From: Usnea hakonensis
Taxonomy: Eukaryota > Ascomycota > Lecanoromycetes > Lecanorales > Parmeliaceae
Assembly: GCA_013423325.1 (NCBI GenBank)
Contig: BLJB01000233.1
Location: forward strand, 41,201-105,200
Length of the DNA: 64,000 nt
Reading direction: 5' to 3'
The first letter of the stretch is position 1. Every line of letters starts with the position of its first letter. The notes under the pieces were generated by a model, which ran no database searches, was not told the DNA's origin, and was given only the letters and a program-made list of their open reading frames with translations. This document shows, piece by piece, positions 11,078-23,255 of the stretch. Position numbers and translations under genes: made by a program.

Positions 11078-11521
11078 AAAGCAAGCCCTTTCAAACATTA
11101 ATAGCAGACGGACGCGTGAATGTGAATTGCAGAAGCCGTGGCAGCACCTATCTACCTTCTGGAACACATTGAGATTCCATAGCATAGCGACTCGGGCGGG
11201 CGGCTGTTTTTAACGTAATCTCTCCGGCGCCGAGTATTATAGCGCTCTGCCGTGAAAATACAAGATACCCACATTTGCGAAGAATGTATATATAACAAGA
11301 AGAAGAAAGAGCGCGATGACTGTTAAGAAATGTCGTTTGGACGGTGCAAATCAAATATCCCGCAAATCCCGCCCTAGCTGATACCAGCTCCGTACGCCTC
11401 GCTTAAAAACCGACATAAAGATTTACTTGTACATGGTGGTAGCCCTTCTATACCCAAAATCCTCTAGCCAGGACACGCGTTTCTTGTTATCCCCAAAAAT
11501 CCACTTTCGCACTGAGTCTCA
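11078..11521. other. Intergenic between convergent genes
   Basis: Three-prime flanks of two convergent membrane-protein genes. No gene or repeat seen. Confidence 0.6.
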
Positions 11522-13400
11522 CTAATATGGCAGCACAACCGGAGGTGCCCAAGCTGCTTGCGGCGGTAATCTAGACTCGTATTCCGGGATAATGAGCCGG
11601 TCCGAAGAACCCTGTCTTGAAAAAAGATCCGTGGACGAGTATGCGGATCGGAGAGACGGTCGCAGTATTTCCGACGACCGTGCAGGTGTGTAAGGGGTGG
11701 GTTGTAGCATTGGCGATTGTGGGCGTGATCGAGGCGCTGGGGTGGTTTGGTACAGCGGTGAGTGGCGGACGTGGACAAGGGGGACTTTGGGATGTTCGTG
11801 GTAGTATTCTAGCAGTGATCCGTCCTCACTAGATACTCGCACGGGATCATCGTACCAAGTTTTGAATTCCTCGTAGGAATTCCTGATGTCCTTTTCAAAG
11901 AAATTCTTAATGTCTTCGAAAAAGAACGTTTTGATGTCTTCGACTTTGCTGCCGTTCTTTATGCTTGATCCCTTCTTACGAACATTCTTGGCCGTTTTGT
12001 ATTTAGTCGAAAGTTTCTGGATGATAGCGGCGATAATGACAAAGGCAGCACTAACCCAAGTGCCCCACTAGAAGACGTCAACTCCAAGAAACACCTCTGC
12101 TCTTGGTCTGCTTACCTGTCCAATAGCATCTTCACTTTCAGCGACCGGATAACTCCAAGTGATGAATTCGTTGACGACCACGGATGATACAAAAATAAAT
12201 GGGCAAACCAAGGCGCACGCTATCGCAGCGACGAAGAAAAAGCCTGAAACAGTCTTCCCAAAATAGTACCGGAGTCTTGATCCGAATGTAGCGCGTTTTT
12301 CCAGGGGAGTGATCCCAGCAAAGATGCAGAAGGTCCGATTTCGGACCCTTTTCTGAGTCCATTGGTTCTCAATGATTCCAAGTATGCCTTGAGCGATGAT
12401 CCACATGAGGAACAAAGAGTTGGCTTTGTAGAGTCTATTGACGAGTGGACTGTAAAGTATTTTCCCAACTCTATCGGATATCAGCAACGCCGAGACGCCT
12501 TGGTTATTTCTCATTGGAGTGTCAGGTAAGTTGAAGGCGCCTAAGTCGGGCTCAGTGTTCTTTCTTTGCGATACTGAGCCAAATAGTCTTACCGCAGGTA
12601 TCGTTACAATTGCACTTCTGATACAGATTTAGTGATTGTCCGGAGTTATTCATTAAGTTGTCGTAGGTGCAGCCCAGGGCGGGATCTAAAGTACAGGTCG
12701 ATAATTGGCTTAGAGCAATCGACGGTGTGACGCCTTTGAGGACAATAACAAAAGTGGGAACCATGGCACAAACGATGAGAATGCCCCAGAAGATCACAAC
12801 GGAATGGGCTTCATGCTCCCGAACCGTGGTTGAGAAACTCAAGATCGGTGTCAACATGATACTGCCGGCAACTAAAATGGGGAAAATCGCCTGCAAGTCA
12901 AGGTCTCCAAGTTTATCTGGCGGCAGAGAGATCCAGTCTAGATTCGTAATCGACGGCGTTTCGTACTTGAAGCGCTGGAGCAGCGCAAAAGCATGTACTG
13001 AAGCAGTCGCCGCATATGTCATTGCTGCTCCAAGTGCGGCGGTTGATAGCCACAGATGTTTCCGGAGGAAGAGACAGAAGATGAGTAAGACGTAGTATAG
13101 GAGTCGGGGCAAAAATCCGTATTGGCCACTGATAGCATATACACATTCCTGCTCGTAGGAAAAGACACTTGGCCGGAATAGCTGATCCACAGTCTTGCCA
13201 ATGGCCCACATATTGGTCTTTGAGGGATCATATTTGAGGATTCCTAGGTCTGTTTGCGGCGTGGTCCAGTTCAAGTTCCCGGAGGCAAATGGGTAGAATA
13301 AGGACGCATTAAAGGGGTAGCTACCATTGGAGAGCTGATTATTTGGATCAAAAGGGTCCAGTAGGAGTGAGCCATTGGATATCGAGGATCCGTTGGACAT
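11522..13400 (-). CDS. Multi-pass membrane protein with Cys-rich loop, 592 aa
   Basis: Three exons (13400-12593, 12540-12116, 12067-11522) with introns of 52 and 48 bp. Both joins are in frame and the total is divisible by three. The N-terminal 90 residues are Ser/Asn-rich with several N-glycosylation sequons, suggesting an extracellular face. Membrane segments follow at ~95-115, ~120-140, ~170-195 and ~205-225. Next comes an extracellular loop with cysteines (CTLDPALGC, CNCNDTCG), then more helices, then a charged cytoplasmic tail with a repeated FFEDIKNFFEKDIRN coil and a Pro/Ser-rich end. This layout is common among unnamed fungal surface proteins. No catalytic motif seen. The intron structure and open frame argue for a functional gene. 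Confidence 0.82.
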
Positions 13401-14424
13401 GTTGAGTTTCGCCTTGTGGGCTTTTGCTAGCGAAGAACGACAGCCTTTGTTTGACGCCTTATGCTATGCTCCTCATCGGCAAACTTGTCGCACCGGCCTC
13501 TGCTATATGTGTCCGTGTCTCTAATGTGGCTGTAGCACGGTGTTCGAGGTTGACGTGTGAACCAATCGAGACTTGAGAGGCACTCAATACCGTACCCCAG
13601 GGCGTCTAGTGCATCAGGCTGAAGATCTGCGCTTGCGTATTCGTATGATGGCGTCAAGCTCCGCAATGGCAGAATTTGATGGACTAAACAAATGAACAGA
13701 AGATAGCTCGTTGCGAGAAAATGGAGAATGAAAGTATGTTGTAGATGAGGAAAAGAGGATGGAAAAGGACGGAGAAGGAAACAAGAAACAACAAAAATAG
13801 AACACGGCAGAACATGGCAGAACGTGGCCGGACATGATGGATAGCTGCAGTGTAACAGTGTAATATGCGTGTCGGCTTGAGGGAAAATTGATAGGGTCGT
13901 TGAAAATATAAGGTGCTTAGGAGATATCGAAGGGCTGGTTGGGGTCCGAGGCGTCCAATTAAAAACTTAGTTAGCTAAGGAGATCAGCCGCTAGAGTACC
14001 TCGCCGGCCAGAGCGCGCTTAGCCTATAGCCTACTGCAAGCATCAACAGCCTCCTTATAAATATTGCAAGTGCTACCTTAAGTACAGACTGCTAATTATA
14101 GCACTAGCGGACCATCGTTGTGCTCTTATCGTCAACACAGCAGGCTGGTCCGATTCGGCTGACTGAGAACCTTATGTAGGAATTTACTGTAGTACTGATA
14201 AGCATTTGCGCGAGACATGTGGATGCTACTCATAGGCAAAGGTCATAGTCTTATCGATCAACATTACCTCATCCCAATTCTCTCTCCCTGTGCGGCTATT
14301 CTGTAGAGCGGGGCTATAATATAACGGTAGAATATAGTCCCTTTCCATTTTCGCAGGCTGCAATGATTTGGCCACGATCTTCCAACACCAATATCGAAGA
14401 CTGACGGCTTTAAACCCACGCACC
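13401..14424. other. Intergenic, partly TA-rich
   Basis: The first 450 bp probably hold the promoter of the minus-strand membrane-protein gene. From about 13910 to 14230 the sequence has the TA-rich, CA-poor look of RIP-affected DNA. No gene recognised. Confidence 0.45.
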
Positions 14425-17400
14425 TTACTCCGTAGCTGGAACGGACATAGCAGCAAACATCCACAAGCGTAGACTTACCGATGATGACCTTGGTGAGTCC
14501 GGCAAGGGAAGAACTAGCGATGAACTCCAAAGCCGGAATATTAGCCATCTCGTTGGTAATCCAGTTTCGCATTTCCACCGCCACGAAAGAGTCCATCCCA
14601 TACGCCGCCAGTGGCTTGTCGAGGTCGACATCCTCTTTAGGGGTCATAGAGACACTGGCGATCTTCCCAACCAGTGCCTCTTCGACAATGTGCTGAACCT
14701 GTGGGAGGGAAGAAGCTTGCTTCAAAGACTCTCTGATCGAGATCTTAGTATCCTTCTTTGCGGCACTCCCAGTGGTGTGGCGTATACTGCGCACAATGTG
14801 GGCGAATTTTGGATCTTCTGCCCACCAGGGAAGACCTTGATCTGGAAGCAATTTGCACCCGGTGATGGTTTGTCGGGGGGAGGCTTCCCTAGAGTCGAAA
14901 TTGATAGCTGCTTTGACGAGAGCCAACAGCTCCTTTTCATTGACGAGGTCATGGGCCAAGGCACGGATCTGGGCCTCCCGATCTTGGTGTTCGGCCACGT
15001 AACCCACGCCTGCCACAACGCCAATGTCGATCGTAGATGCTGGCAGTCCCAGCTGGGACCTGTACTCTGCAAAGGCATCCATGAAGGTGTTGCTTGCGGC
15101 GTAAGCGGCTTGCCCCCGATTGCCTACGATACCGGAGAGAGATGCAAGCATGACAAAGAAGTCAAGTTTGGTTCCCAGCAGGCTGTTATGAAGATTCCAG
15201 GCCCCTTGAACTCTGGCTTTTACTACCGCATCCCAGTCGTCGATATTAGCTTTCTCGAATAAGACATCCTGTACGCACATCGCTGATCAGTGTTTGATTT
15301 TTGGACTATGATTTAAGTACACGACGTACTTGGATGACCATGGCCCCGTGTATCACTCCTCGAATGGGCGGCATTCTGGCCTGAATGTAATGTACCATTT
15401 TCTCAACCTGGGACGGTTCGCCAACATCACAAGCGTAGACCACGACTTCCACCCCGTGCTCTTTGAATTCGTCAATTAATTCTCGCGTCGAGGACTGGCT
15501 TATTCCGCTCCTTGAGGCAAGCACGATTTTCTGAGCGCCCTGTGACGGCAGCCATCTCGCAATTGAACGACCTACACCACCGGTGCCGCCTGTGATCAAA
15601 TAAGTAGCTTCAGAATGTGCCACTTCTTTCTGGTCTATCCTTGGCATCACCTGCGATGCGTTAGACGCTGGAGTAAAAGCAAGCTAGGAACACTCACTTG
15701 GACGCTATCGCTACCTCTAGCAATGATGACAACCTTCCCCATGTGCTTCCCAGCTTGCAACAAACGCATGGCACTCTGTAATTCAGACATACTATAGGTC
15801 ACAAGAGGTGACACGGGCACCAGTGCCCCTACTTGATGCAATTCCAGCACATGAGTCAGTAATTTATGGAAAGCTTTAGGCTTGGCGGATGCCAATTCTC
15901 CCAAATCAACTCCGGCAAAGGTAGCTGACTTCAAAAATGTCTCCATTTGGAGGTTATTGTTCACTACCAAGTCGCGCTTGCCAATTTCAACGAATCGACC
16001 GAGTGGCGCAAGACATTCTCGCCAGCTCAAGCTCAAGGCTTCCCCCGCTAGTGAATTGAGGATAACATCCACGCCACGACCTTTGGTTTGGTCCCGAAGC
16101 CCTGAAACAAAGGTCAAGTCTCTACTAGAGAATATGTGATCCTCGGCTATATCATAGTTCTCAATGAGGTGGTCCTTCTTGTCAGTTGAGCCAACCGTCG
16201 CGAAAATTTCCACTCCTCCAATGTGCTGGGCAATCATGATGGCAGCCTGCCCTACCCCTCCCGCAGCGGCGTGTATGAGCACTGATTCACCCGGCTCAAG
16301 CCTTGCAGTGTCCATCAAGGAATAGTAAGCCGTGCAGAAGACAACAGGTATCGAAGCAGCCGCTGTGAAGCTCATGGTATCGGGGATCCTGGTGATCATC
16401 GTCTGAAGTACCCGGGTCGAATTGCTGTAACTCCCCTTACTTAGCCCACAAACACGATGACCAACATTGAGATTTTGGACAGAGCGTCCAATCGCAGTCA
16501 CTACCCCACTGCACTCAAGGCCAATGTCCAAGTACGGTATCTGGCCAAGCCCGATCATGACATCTTTGAAATTCATCTAGTGCAACTTCATTAGCAAATG
16601 GGGGGGTGGAGAATTTGCCCGCCTTACCCCTGTGGCCGTGGTCTCTAATTCTACTTCGTCATCTGCGACTGGCTGCTCAATGTTTGGATCATCTTCGAAA
16701 TAGATACTGTCAAGTAGACCTGGAGTGCCAATCTTCAACCGTAGGTTGCGTCCCGTCTGGACAAAAGGCTGCGGCTCAGGAATAGGTTGCTGTGTTTCAA
16801 GCATGATTTATCGATCTTTATCCACGTGTTCCATAACGCGGCGAACGTCGATAATGCCATTGTCTTCGATGAACTCAAGGTCTTCAAGGTTGTAGGCAGT
16901 GTCAGATGCGAAGACACGTCTGTATACACTCGAGATCACGCTGGCGGTATCAACGTCGGAAAGCGCTGGGCTGTCACTCAAGTCAAGAGTCACCAGCTTC
17001 ACGCTAGCATTCTCGGACCGTATCACTCTAGCTAAACCGTCGATCATGCTAGCTTCTGGTGAAGAATTTCTTGCTCCACGCGTGACCCATAGTATTGCCT
17101 GGCCACTCAGGAGTAGCTTCTGTAGGGCAGTAAATTGAGTTTCCGAGAGATGGAGTAACGAGAAGGTCTCGAAAGCAAGGACAATCCATGTCTTACCATC
17201 AATGCTGCTAGTCTCAACATGTTCAAAATGATGGACGTCCGGAGGTGTGCCGGTCAAGTCAACCAGTGAAGTTTCGAGTCGTCCGATCTTGGTACTTTGT
17301 GATTGGTCTGTCAGCAACAATGAATTTTTAGCGTATTTCTGTGGATTTTCTGGCACTGCAGTGGAGAACAAAACGCCTCCCATCGCTGGCTCTTGAGGCT

Positions 17401-18340
17401 CATCAAGATTGTCTGGGAGGTATCCGTCAAGTCCCGAGAACCCTGTCTGCCGAAGTAGGACGTCCCACTGATTCTCCGTGAGGGTTGGGCCATCGCTACG
17501 CTCGGCTTCTTCTCCAACCCACCATCCTGGTCTGGTGTCAGCGACTTTGATTGATAGATAGATTCAAGTTCAGGGTCACATACCCGGCAGTTTTCCGAAC
17601 ACAATGTTATGAAACACCGTCAGTAAGGCTGTTTCAATTACCACGACCTTACCACCTGGCTTGACAAGAGTTCGTACATTGCGCATGGTGCGATCCATAT
17701 AAGCAGTCGCATGCAAAACTTCTGATGCAATGACCAAGTCATAGGAACCAGGCTCAAATCCCTGCTCAACAGGATCGCTTGCAATATCAAGTCGACGATA
17801 GTTGACAAGCCCACCCCAACTTTCGAATTTTTCCTTGGCCCTCTCGAAGAAACCTGGAGATATGTCAGTGTAATCGGTCTGGGCGAAGTAGAAAGCTGCT
17901 CGCTCGGCCATCCTGGTCTATTCCCTTCCCTGCAGCTCTTGCTCTACAGGGGGAAATATAGCTGGGTATTGTGAAGGCGTTAAAAAGTCAAGACACGTGG
18001 CGTATTGTATGGAATAACACAGACCACGCTTACTGTCCCTGTGGCTTTCCTCGTCAGAACTAGCCAAAGCGGAGCTAATGAAACCATCAATTTCGATGAC
18101 TGCCTGCTGGCCCTGATTCTCTGCATCCATGACGATATACGAGGCCCCAACTTCTTTCCCAGACTTAGACTCTCTGGCGGTGCTATAGGCCTTCAACTCA
18201 TGGCCGGGATCATGGGAAATGCAATGAGAGACAGACATGGTCTTAACAAAAGTCGGGACATAAAGGGTTGCAAATTGCAGATTGATGCCACATAGAGCTA
18301 ATGTTGCACTTTGTAGACATGTATGTAGTGCGAAGCGTGT
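14425..18340 (-). pseudogene. Highly reducing polyketide synthase relic: DH end, partial MT, ER, KR, ACP
   Basis: In order on the minus strand: end of the dehydratase domain (18340-18000, LQFATLYVPTFVKTM, VIEIDGFISSALA); a shortened C-methyltransferase domain (ERAAFYFAQ joined directly to TDYTDISPGFFE, then PGSYDLVIASEVLHAT); the structural KR half; the enoyl reductase (NADPH loop HAAAGGVGQAA); the ketoreductase (LITGGTGGVG, catalytic Tyr in GQAAYAASNTF); and the carrier domain with phosphopantetheine Ser in GMDS. Introns at 17527-17583, 16577-16627, 15651-15697, 15269-15329 and 14436-14478 splice in frame. KS, AT and most of DH are absent, since the neighbouring gene begins 140 bp upstream. 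MT lacks the SAM motif half. TAG at 17918-17920 and TAA at 16808-16810 interrupt the same frame, each one C-to-T step from a Gln codon. It cannot make polyketide as it stands. Confidence 0.92.
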
Positions 18341-18482
18341 CTATCCTCTGATTTGTGCTGAGAAATTGACCAGAGAGTTCGGTCGAAAAGCTACGTCCGA
18401 CTTGATACGAATAGTACAATCGGAAAAGGTACCTTCAGGTTTGGGATTTCTACCCCGAGGATCGTGCTCATATGGTGGCAAA

Positions 18483-19341
18483 TCATGATCGGGTCTGATC
18501 AGCCTCCTCCACGCGTATAATCATGTCTCGGATTAGCTTGGCCATGTTCTTCGTGATTGCTGGGACCCTCGGGATTTCGTGGCCTTTCCCGTGCTCATAG
18601 AGCGACGCAGTTCCGGTGGTGCATAGATTGTACAACGCCAAACCCCCAAGCCTGCCGGGATCTTTTACTCCAAGAATATGTAAGGTTGGGGTACTAATTA
18701 TCTGACCGACTACATCCGCAAGGTAAGGGTCTTCGTTGCGTGGTCGGAATGGTGGGGTACCGCAAATGAGGATCGCGCATTTGAAAGGCCTGAGTGACCG
18801 GCACTGTTCACTATTCATAAGAACGTTGGCGGCAACAGATGCGCCATCAGAGAAACTAAGCAGACCATCGACCGGGCCTAGATCGCTATTCCTTGCGAAT
18901 TCTAGCACGCGTTGTGTGGCAAGCTCTGGATTGACGTCTCCAGGACACAGGTGCCGTACTTTGCGTGAGAAATCTTCAGGTGAGTTTCCCGATGTGGATA
19001 GACTCTGCATAGAAAATGCCACTTGCGTGACATCCGCGGCGTCTAGACCGTAATATCGAAAGAATGGCCCAGGATGGTGAGTCTCCAATCCTGGAAAGCC
19101 AGGAACCTCATGCGAACCGCCAAGAAAATCAAACTCCACGGATTGGTGCTTCCCAAGTTCGTAGCTTAGTGGGACTACGACATCAGTCGCATAGCAGTAC
19201 TGGGTAACATAGTACCACGTACCGAGTTGATCCTTTAATACCTGGTTACGGCGGAGCGTCAGCGACTGGTCTACGCGATAGTGATTGGAGATGACGTACA
19301 TCCGAGTTTGTAGCCGTCCCATGAAGACACAGGAACTTCAT
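18483..19341 (-). CDS. FSH1-family serine hydrolase (PKS-associated thioesterase-like), 250 aa
   Basis: Three exons (19341-19300, 19241-19223, 19174-18483) with introns of 58 and 48 bp. The start MKFLCLHGTATNSD is the canonical family N-terminus and settles the start at 19341. It is an alpha/beta hydrolase: nucleophile Ser in SFSDGAS (~123), Asp in HILGVKDPG, His in GKGHEIPR near the C-terminus. FSH1 proteins next to reducing synthases (LovG type) release the polyketide by thioester hydrolysis, and that role is inferred here from context. It lies upstream of and on the same strand as the broken PKS. Unlike its neighbours it has no internal stop or frameshift, so it is either the most recent to lose its job or kept for another one. 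Confidence 0.88.
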
Positions 19342-20039
19342 CGTGGCAAAGGGCGCAATGAAGCTATGATGAAGATCGTGAGGAGAGTGAATGGAGCCGA
19401 TTGGGAAATACTCGTGGAATGTGCAAGTCGACTCTTTTTTAATTTCAAGCGTTGCCCAGGAAGGTAAACCGAGAGCTCTCGCTGACGCCTAGATCACCAT
19501 GGGCCTGTGCTGATTGATCCAATCAGATATGTGAATGTACTCAGGGTTCTGTCGTACGCTGCGCTCCCGATGGGACTGGGTCTAATATCATATAGAGTAT
19601 GGTGGAACGAGAATGCCTCATGTCCACCGAACAGTCGAAGATCATCCGCGTGATGATGATTTATCAAAGGTGTATATTGTTAGTCAAGCTCTAGTCTCGA
19701 GTGGACCTGCCTGTATCGGCTCAACCATACACGGACTTTTTCGGCGTGTACCCTGCCGAACAGACGATCAGGCATTGTCATATCGTGAAAGTGGCAGAAT
19801 CATAGAATGGTTTAACCCGTAATGGAGGCTTGAGTGTCCGGATAGAAATCATTCGTCATGATTGATTGGTAAATGACATCTCCATTTATCATCTTGTGTC
19901 TTGCGTATTGCCCACCCTCAGAATCTCAGATTGGGGACTCGCGCCTAAAAGAAAAGAATTCCTGTTCCCTCAATTTGTTTCAAATACCTTTACTTGTGCT
20001 GCTAGACTGCTCACGAAGGGAATCCAGACCTTTGAAACT
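19342..20039. promoter_or_regulatory. Shared divergent promoter region of FSH1 hydrolase and P450
   Basis: A 698-bp gap between two divergently read genes of the presumed cluster, so it must carry both promoters. I see no gene in it and cannot name a specific operator. Confidence 0.5.
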
Positions 20040-21591
20040 ATGAATCTGACTCATACCAGCCTCGGAGCGTTAATATTCATACTTCTGCTACCATTCTGCA
20101 GGCTCTACGTCTCCCGTCGGGGATATTATTTGGAGACCAAACGACGAGGATGTGGAATTCTTCCCGACGCACAAGGCATGGGACCTCTTGAGATCTTTGG
20201 AATAACTCACTTGGCGAAGATATTCATACTTGCAGGTACAATGTTTTGGGTGACGATTTCATCTTCACTCGAGACCCCGAGAACTTCAAGGCCATGTTTG
20301 TGGGTCAGGTCGATGAATTTGATCATAGCGATTCTAGGATGGGCACCATAGAGCCCTTGATGGGCACCGGCCGTGTCAACAACCGAGGAGAGCAATGGAA
20401 GCGTTCCAGGCTGCTCCTTCGACCACAATTCTCTCGGAGTATAGTCTCCGATCTTCAAGTACTTGAGCAACACCTGGAGTACGTTTGGCGCCTGCTCGAC
20501 AAGTCACTCGTCGGGCGTTGGACCCCAGTGATCGACTTCTCGCACATCTTCACCAATGTGACTCTGGGAACGTCAACAGAGATGCTGCTCGGCCAGCGAG
20601 TCAACCTTCAGCAGCCCCAATTTGCCGACGCGGCAGGAAGCAACGCCAAAGCCGTTGAGCTTCGTCAGCACTACCGCGTTGGCAGTGCTCTCATATACAT
20701 TAAGCTTTTGTTCGGGAAGAAAAGTTGGATGATACCAGTTCCGCGGCTATCGTATCATTATAGGAAGATACGTGAGTATCTGCGCTCATTCATCGATGAC
20801 GCCTTGAAGTCTGAAGACGGGAAGAGCGATTATGAAATGGGGCCCAAAGACAAGTTTGTCTTCTTGCGCGAGTTGATCAAATCTACCCGTGATCCAGTCG
20901 AGGTTGAAAATGAAATTCTCGGCGTCTTGACTGCTGGTGTCGGCACAACAGCTACCTTGCTCACCTGGACTCTGTACTTCCTCGCTCGTAACCCAGAAGT
21001 CTTTGAGAAAGTGCGGACTCTTGTATTGTCACGATTCGGCTCGACTCCTAACAACATCACTCTTAAAGGGCTTGAGTCTTGCGAATACTTGCGCCTAGTC
21101 ACTCGGGAGACCCTACGCTTGGTGGCTATAGTACCAACCCTGTCTCGTTCTAGCTTGGTAGACACCACCCTCCCTCGAGGTGGGGGTGAAGACGGCAGCC
21201 AGCCTGTTTTTGTTCCAAAGGGAATGGATACCAGGATTGCCTTGTTCTCCATAAATCGTCGTACAGATATATGGGGTCCTGACGCCGAGGAATTCAACCC
21301 GGACAGATGGCTGGGAAGATCGATGGGCATTGAATTCTCTCCTTTTGGAGCAGGTCGTAGGAAGTGTATTGGCCGTGAGTTTCGTTTGGGATTTCGTTCA
21401 TCCACGATCCATGCTGACAATCGTCTACATCAGAGCAATATGCGCTTGCTGAGGCACACTACGTGCTGACACGCTTAGCGCAGCGGTACGATCGGATTGC
21501 GAATATGGAGCCACCTGGCAAAATTTGTTATGAGCAGACCTTGATCACACTCAATGGGACAGGATGTAAAGTCAGATTACGCGAGGCCTGA
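20040..21591 (+). pseudogene. Cytochrome P450 (CYP52-like) with a frame break near the N-terminus
   Basis: Membrane anchor LGALIFILLLPFC and RRGCGILPDAQG are read from ATG 20040, and all later motifs are in a different frame from about 20195 on (LGEDIHTCRYNVLGDDFIFTR). No GT..AG intron lies between, and about 25 residues usual in the family are missing, so a small frameshifting deletion is the simplest reading. The rest is complete: ETLR (ExxR), FNPDRW, and the heme loop FSPFGAGRRKCIG. A 59-bp intron (21375-21433) then leads to the last exon, ending at 21591. The oxygen-activation motif reads AGVGTT, lacking the usual Asp/Glu of AGxDTT. The context suggests tailoring of the polyketide. As sequenced it should not yield a full protein. 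Confidence 0.78.
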
Positions 21592-22155
21592 AGCAACTAC
21601 GCAGTGTCCTTCGCAAGAGGAAAGACTCACGTACGAACCGGTTCTAGACTCCGTTACTTGTAAATTAGGATGATATCTTGATGTCTTGCCATGCCTTTTT
21701 CCAACCTTTCTGTTCTCGTCGAGATCCTCGATTGGAATTCAGCCTATGTAGATGAGCTTTGAGACTCATTTCAGCTCCGACAGATTCCTTTGTACCCAGG
21801 AAACTCTCCTTAGTATAAGTAGCGAAAAAGATCGAAGAAGAAGCTAGTCTCTACCTAGTCCCCATAGCCTCTACATGGCCAAGACTATCAAGCGTTGCTT
21901 TAGGAGGTGGTACAACGAAGACAAGATGTTGGGATGTATGTTTGCTAATTCACCTAAATGAACGCTTTTTACGCTGACTCACGTCAATCTCTGATAAAGA
22001 GAAACAGATGCCACAATACATTAAGACTTTGCCAGTGCTCACTCTAAGCCCCTTTGGGAGTAGCTTCTTGGCATTTCTTTGAGCAGCTCTCACAAACTTC
22101 GACCAACCCGGAACAACATTAACCCGAGACTCCGTTAAACGCCGACACTCCGACC
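21592..22155. other. Intergenic boundary between cluster and conserved genes
   Basis: No gene recognised. It marks the change from damaged accessory genes to conserved genes. Confidence 0.55.
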
Positions 22156-23255
22156 ATGGATGATCTTCTACAGCGATTGGCTGACTGGGGCCTCCAGGTC
22201 AGAAACACTGCCAAAGAACTTGAAGAACAAGGCGACCTTCAAGCAGCTTTGGAATACAATCTTGAAGCTCAAAAAATCATGGCTAACAGCTTTCCCTCAT
22301 TCCTCGACACATCGCCCAGCACTGGCAGCTCTGGTGGCGTACCTCGTCTCGCGCCCTCGCCCATCGCTCAGCAGCAGCAGCAGCAGGTCAACAACAATGG
22401 CAACGGGGCTGGTATGAACGGCATGCCGTTGGCAGCTGGTCAGCAAGCAGATGTGAATTTTCTGTTCCAGAAGGTGGTGGAGCTCAGTGAGGTGTTGAAG
22501 GAGAACCGTGAGAAGACAGCGGGGATTATCGCCGGTGCTGAAGAGCTTGCTGTAAGTATCTTACGCAAGCCTTGCGGCGCTGTCCATCTATCTGCTCTAC
22601 CCTTGAATTCTACGCGTTGGTGCTCACTACGCGCTTTTTTTAATCCAGACTCGCGCCGCAGCCAAAGGAGCAAGCCCGTCCCTTCAAGAAGCCAACGCTG
22701 AAGTTTCTGGTGAGCACGACCCATCCTCCTGTCCTCCCATCATCCTATCATCGCATCCTGGTCAGCCTCTGAGTACTAACACTTACTCAAGCCGCCCGCA
22801 TCGCCGACCTTGAGCGCCAGCTAGCCCGTGAGCAGAACAAGACCCGCATCCTCTTGGACGAGCAAAAGGAGAACATCAAGCTCATTGGCGAGTACGAACA
22901 CCACCTCGGCGAAATAGTCAAAGACGTCCGCGACTTTAGCTACAACACCAAAACCCGCGAAACCAACATTGCACGCCACTACAACAAGCTCCTCCAAGAC
23001 GAAAAAGATGCGCACTTGACTGCTCGCCTTGAGAAAGACGACTGGCATGCCAAATTCATGCGTACCGTCGAGATGCTACGCGAAGCCTATCGTCTACGCT
23101 GTGAGGAGGAAGAGGTGCCCATCCGTGTTATTGCTGGACTGCAAAATGAGGTCCGCGCTTACCGTTCATGCTTGGGAATGGAACCAGAAAAACCGGAAGA
23201 GGAGTATGGGTGGGAAATCTTGAAGGATGTGCCCAATGGAAGTGGGGAGCCGTGA
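22156..23255 (+). CDS. Conserved coiled-coil protein, 306 aa
   Basis: Three exons (22156-22551, 22649-22709, 22792-23255). Splice sites are canonical and the second intron has a clear branch site (GTACTAAC). The N-terminus starts MDDLLQRLADWG and is helical with a QAALEYNLEAQKIM segment. A poly-Gln/Asn linker (QQQQQQVNNN) follows at ~75-85, then long charged heptads from ~95 to ~260 typical of a coiled coil. I do not recognise a named domain. The clean gene structure and balanced sequence make it a real gene, probably a structural or scaffold protein of the cytosol. Confidence 0.82.

Noticed and set aside
14690..15262. 190-codon plus-strand frame inside the PKS
   Set aside because: Shadow of the ER-KR-ACP coding strand. 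The minus frame has clear domain motifs.
20830..21420. 196-codon minus-strand frame
   Set aside because: Antisense to P450 motifs on the plus strand.
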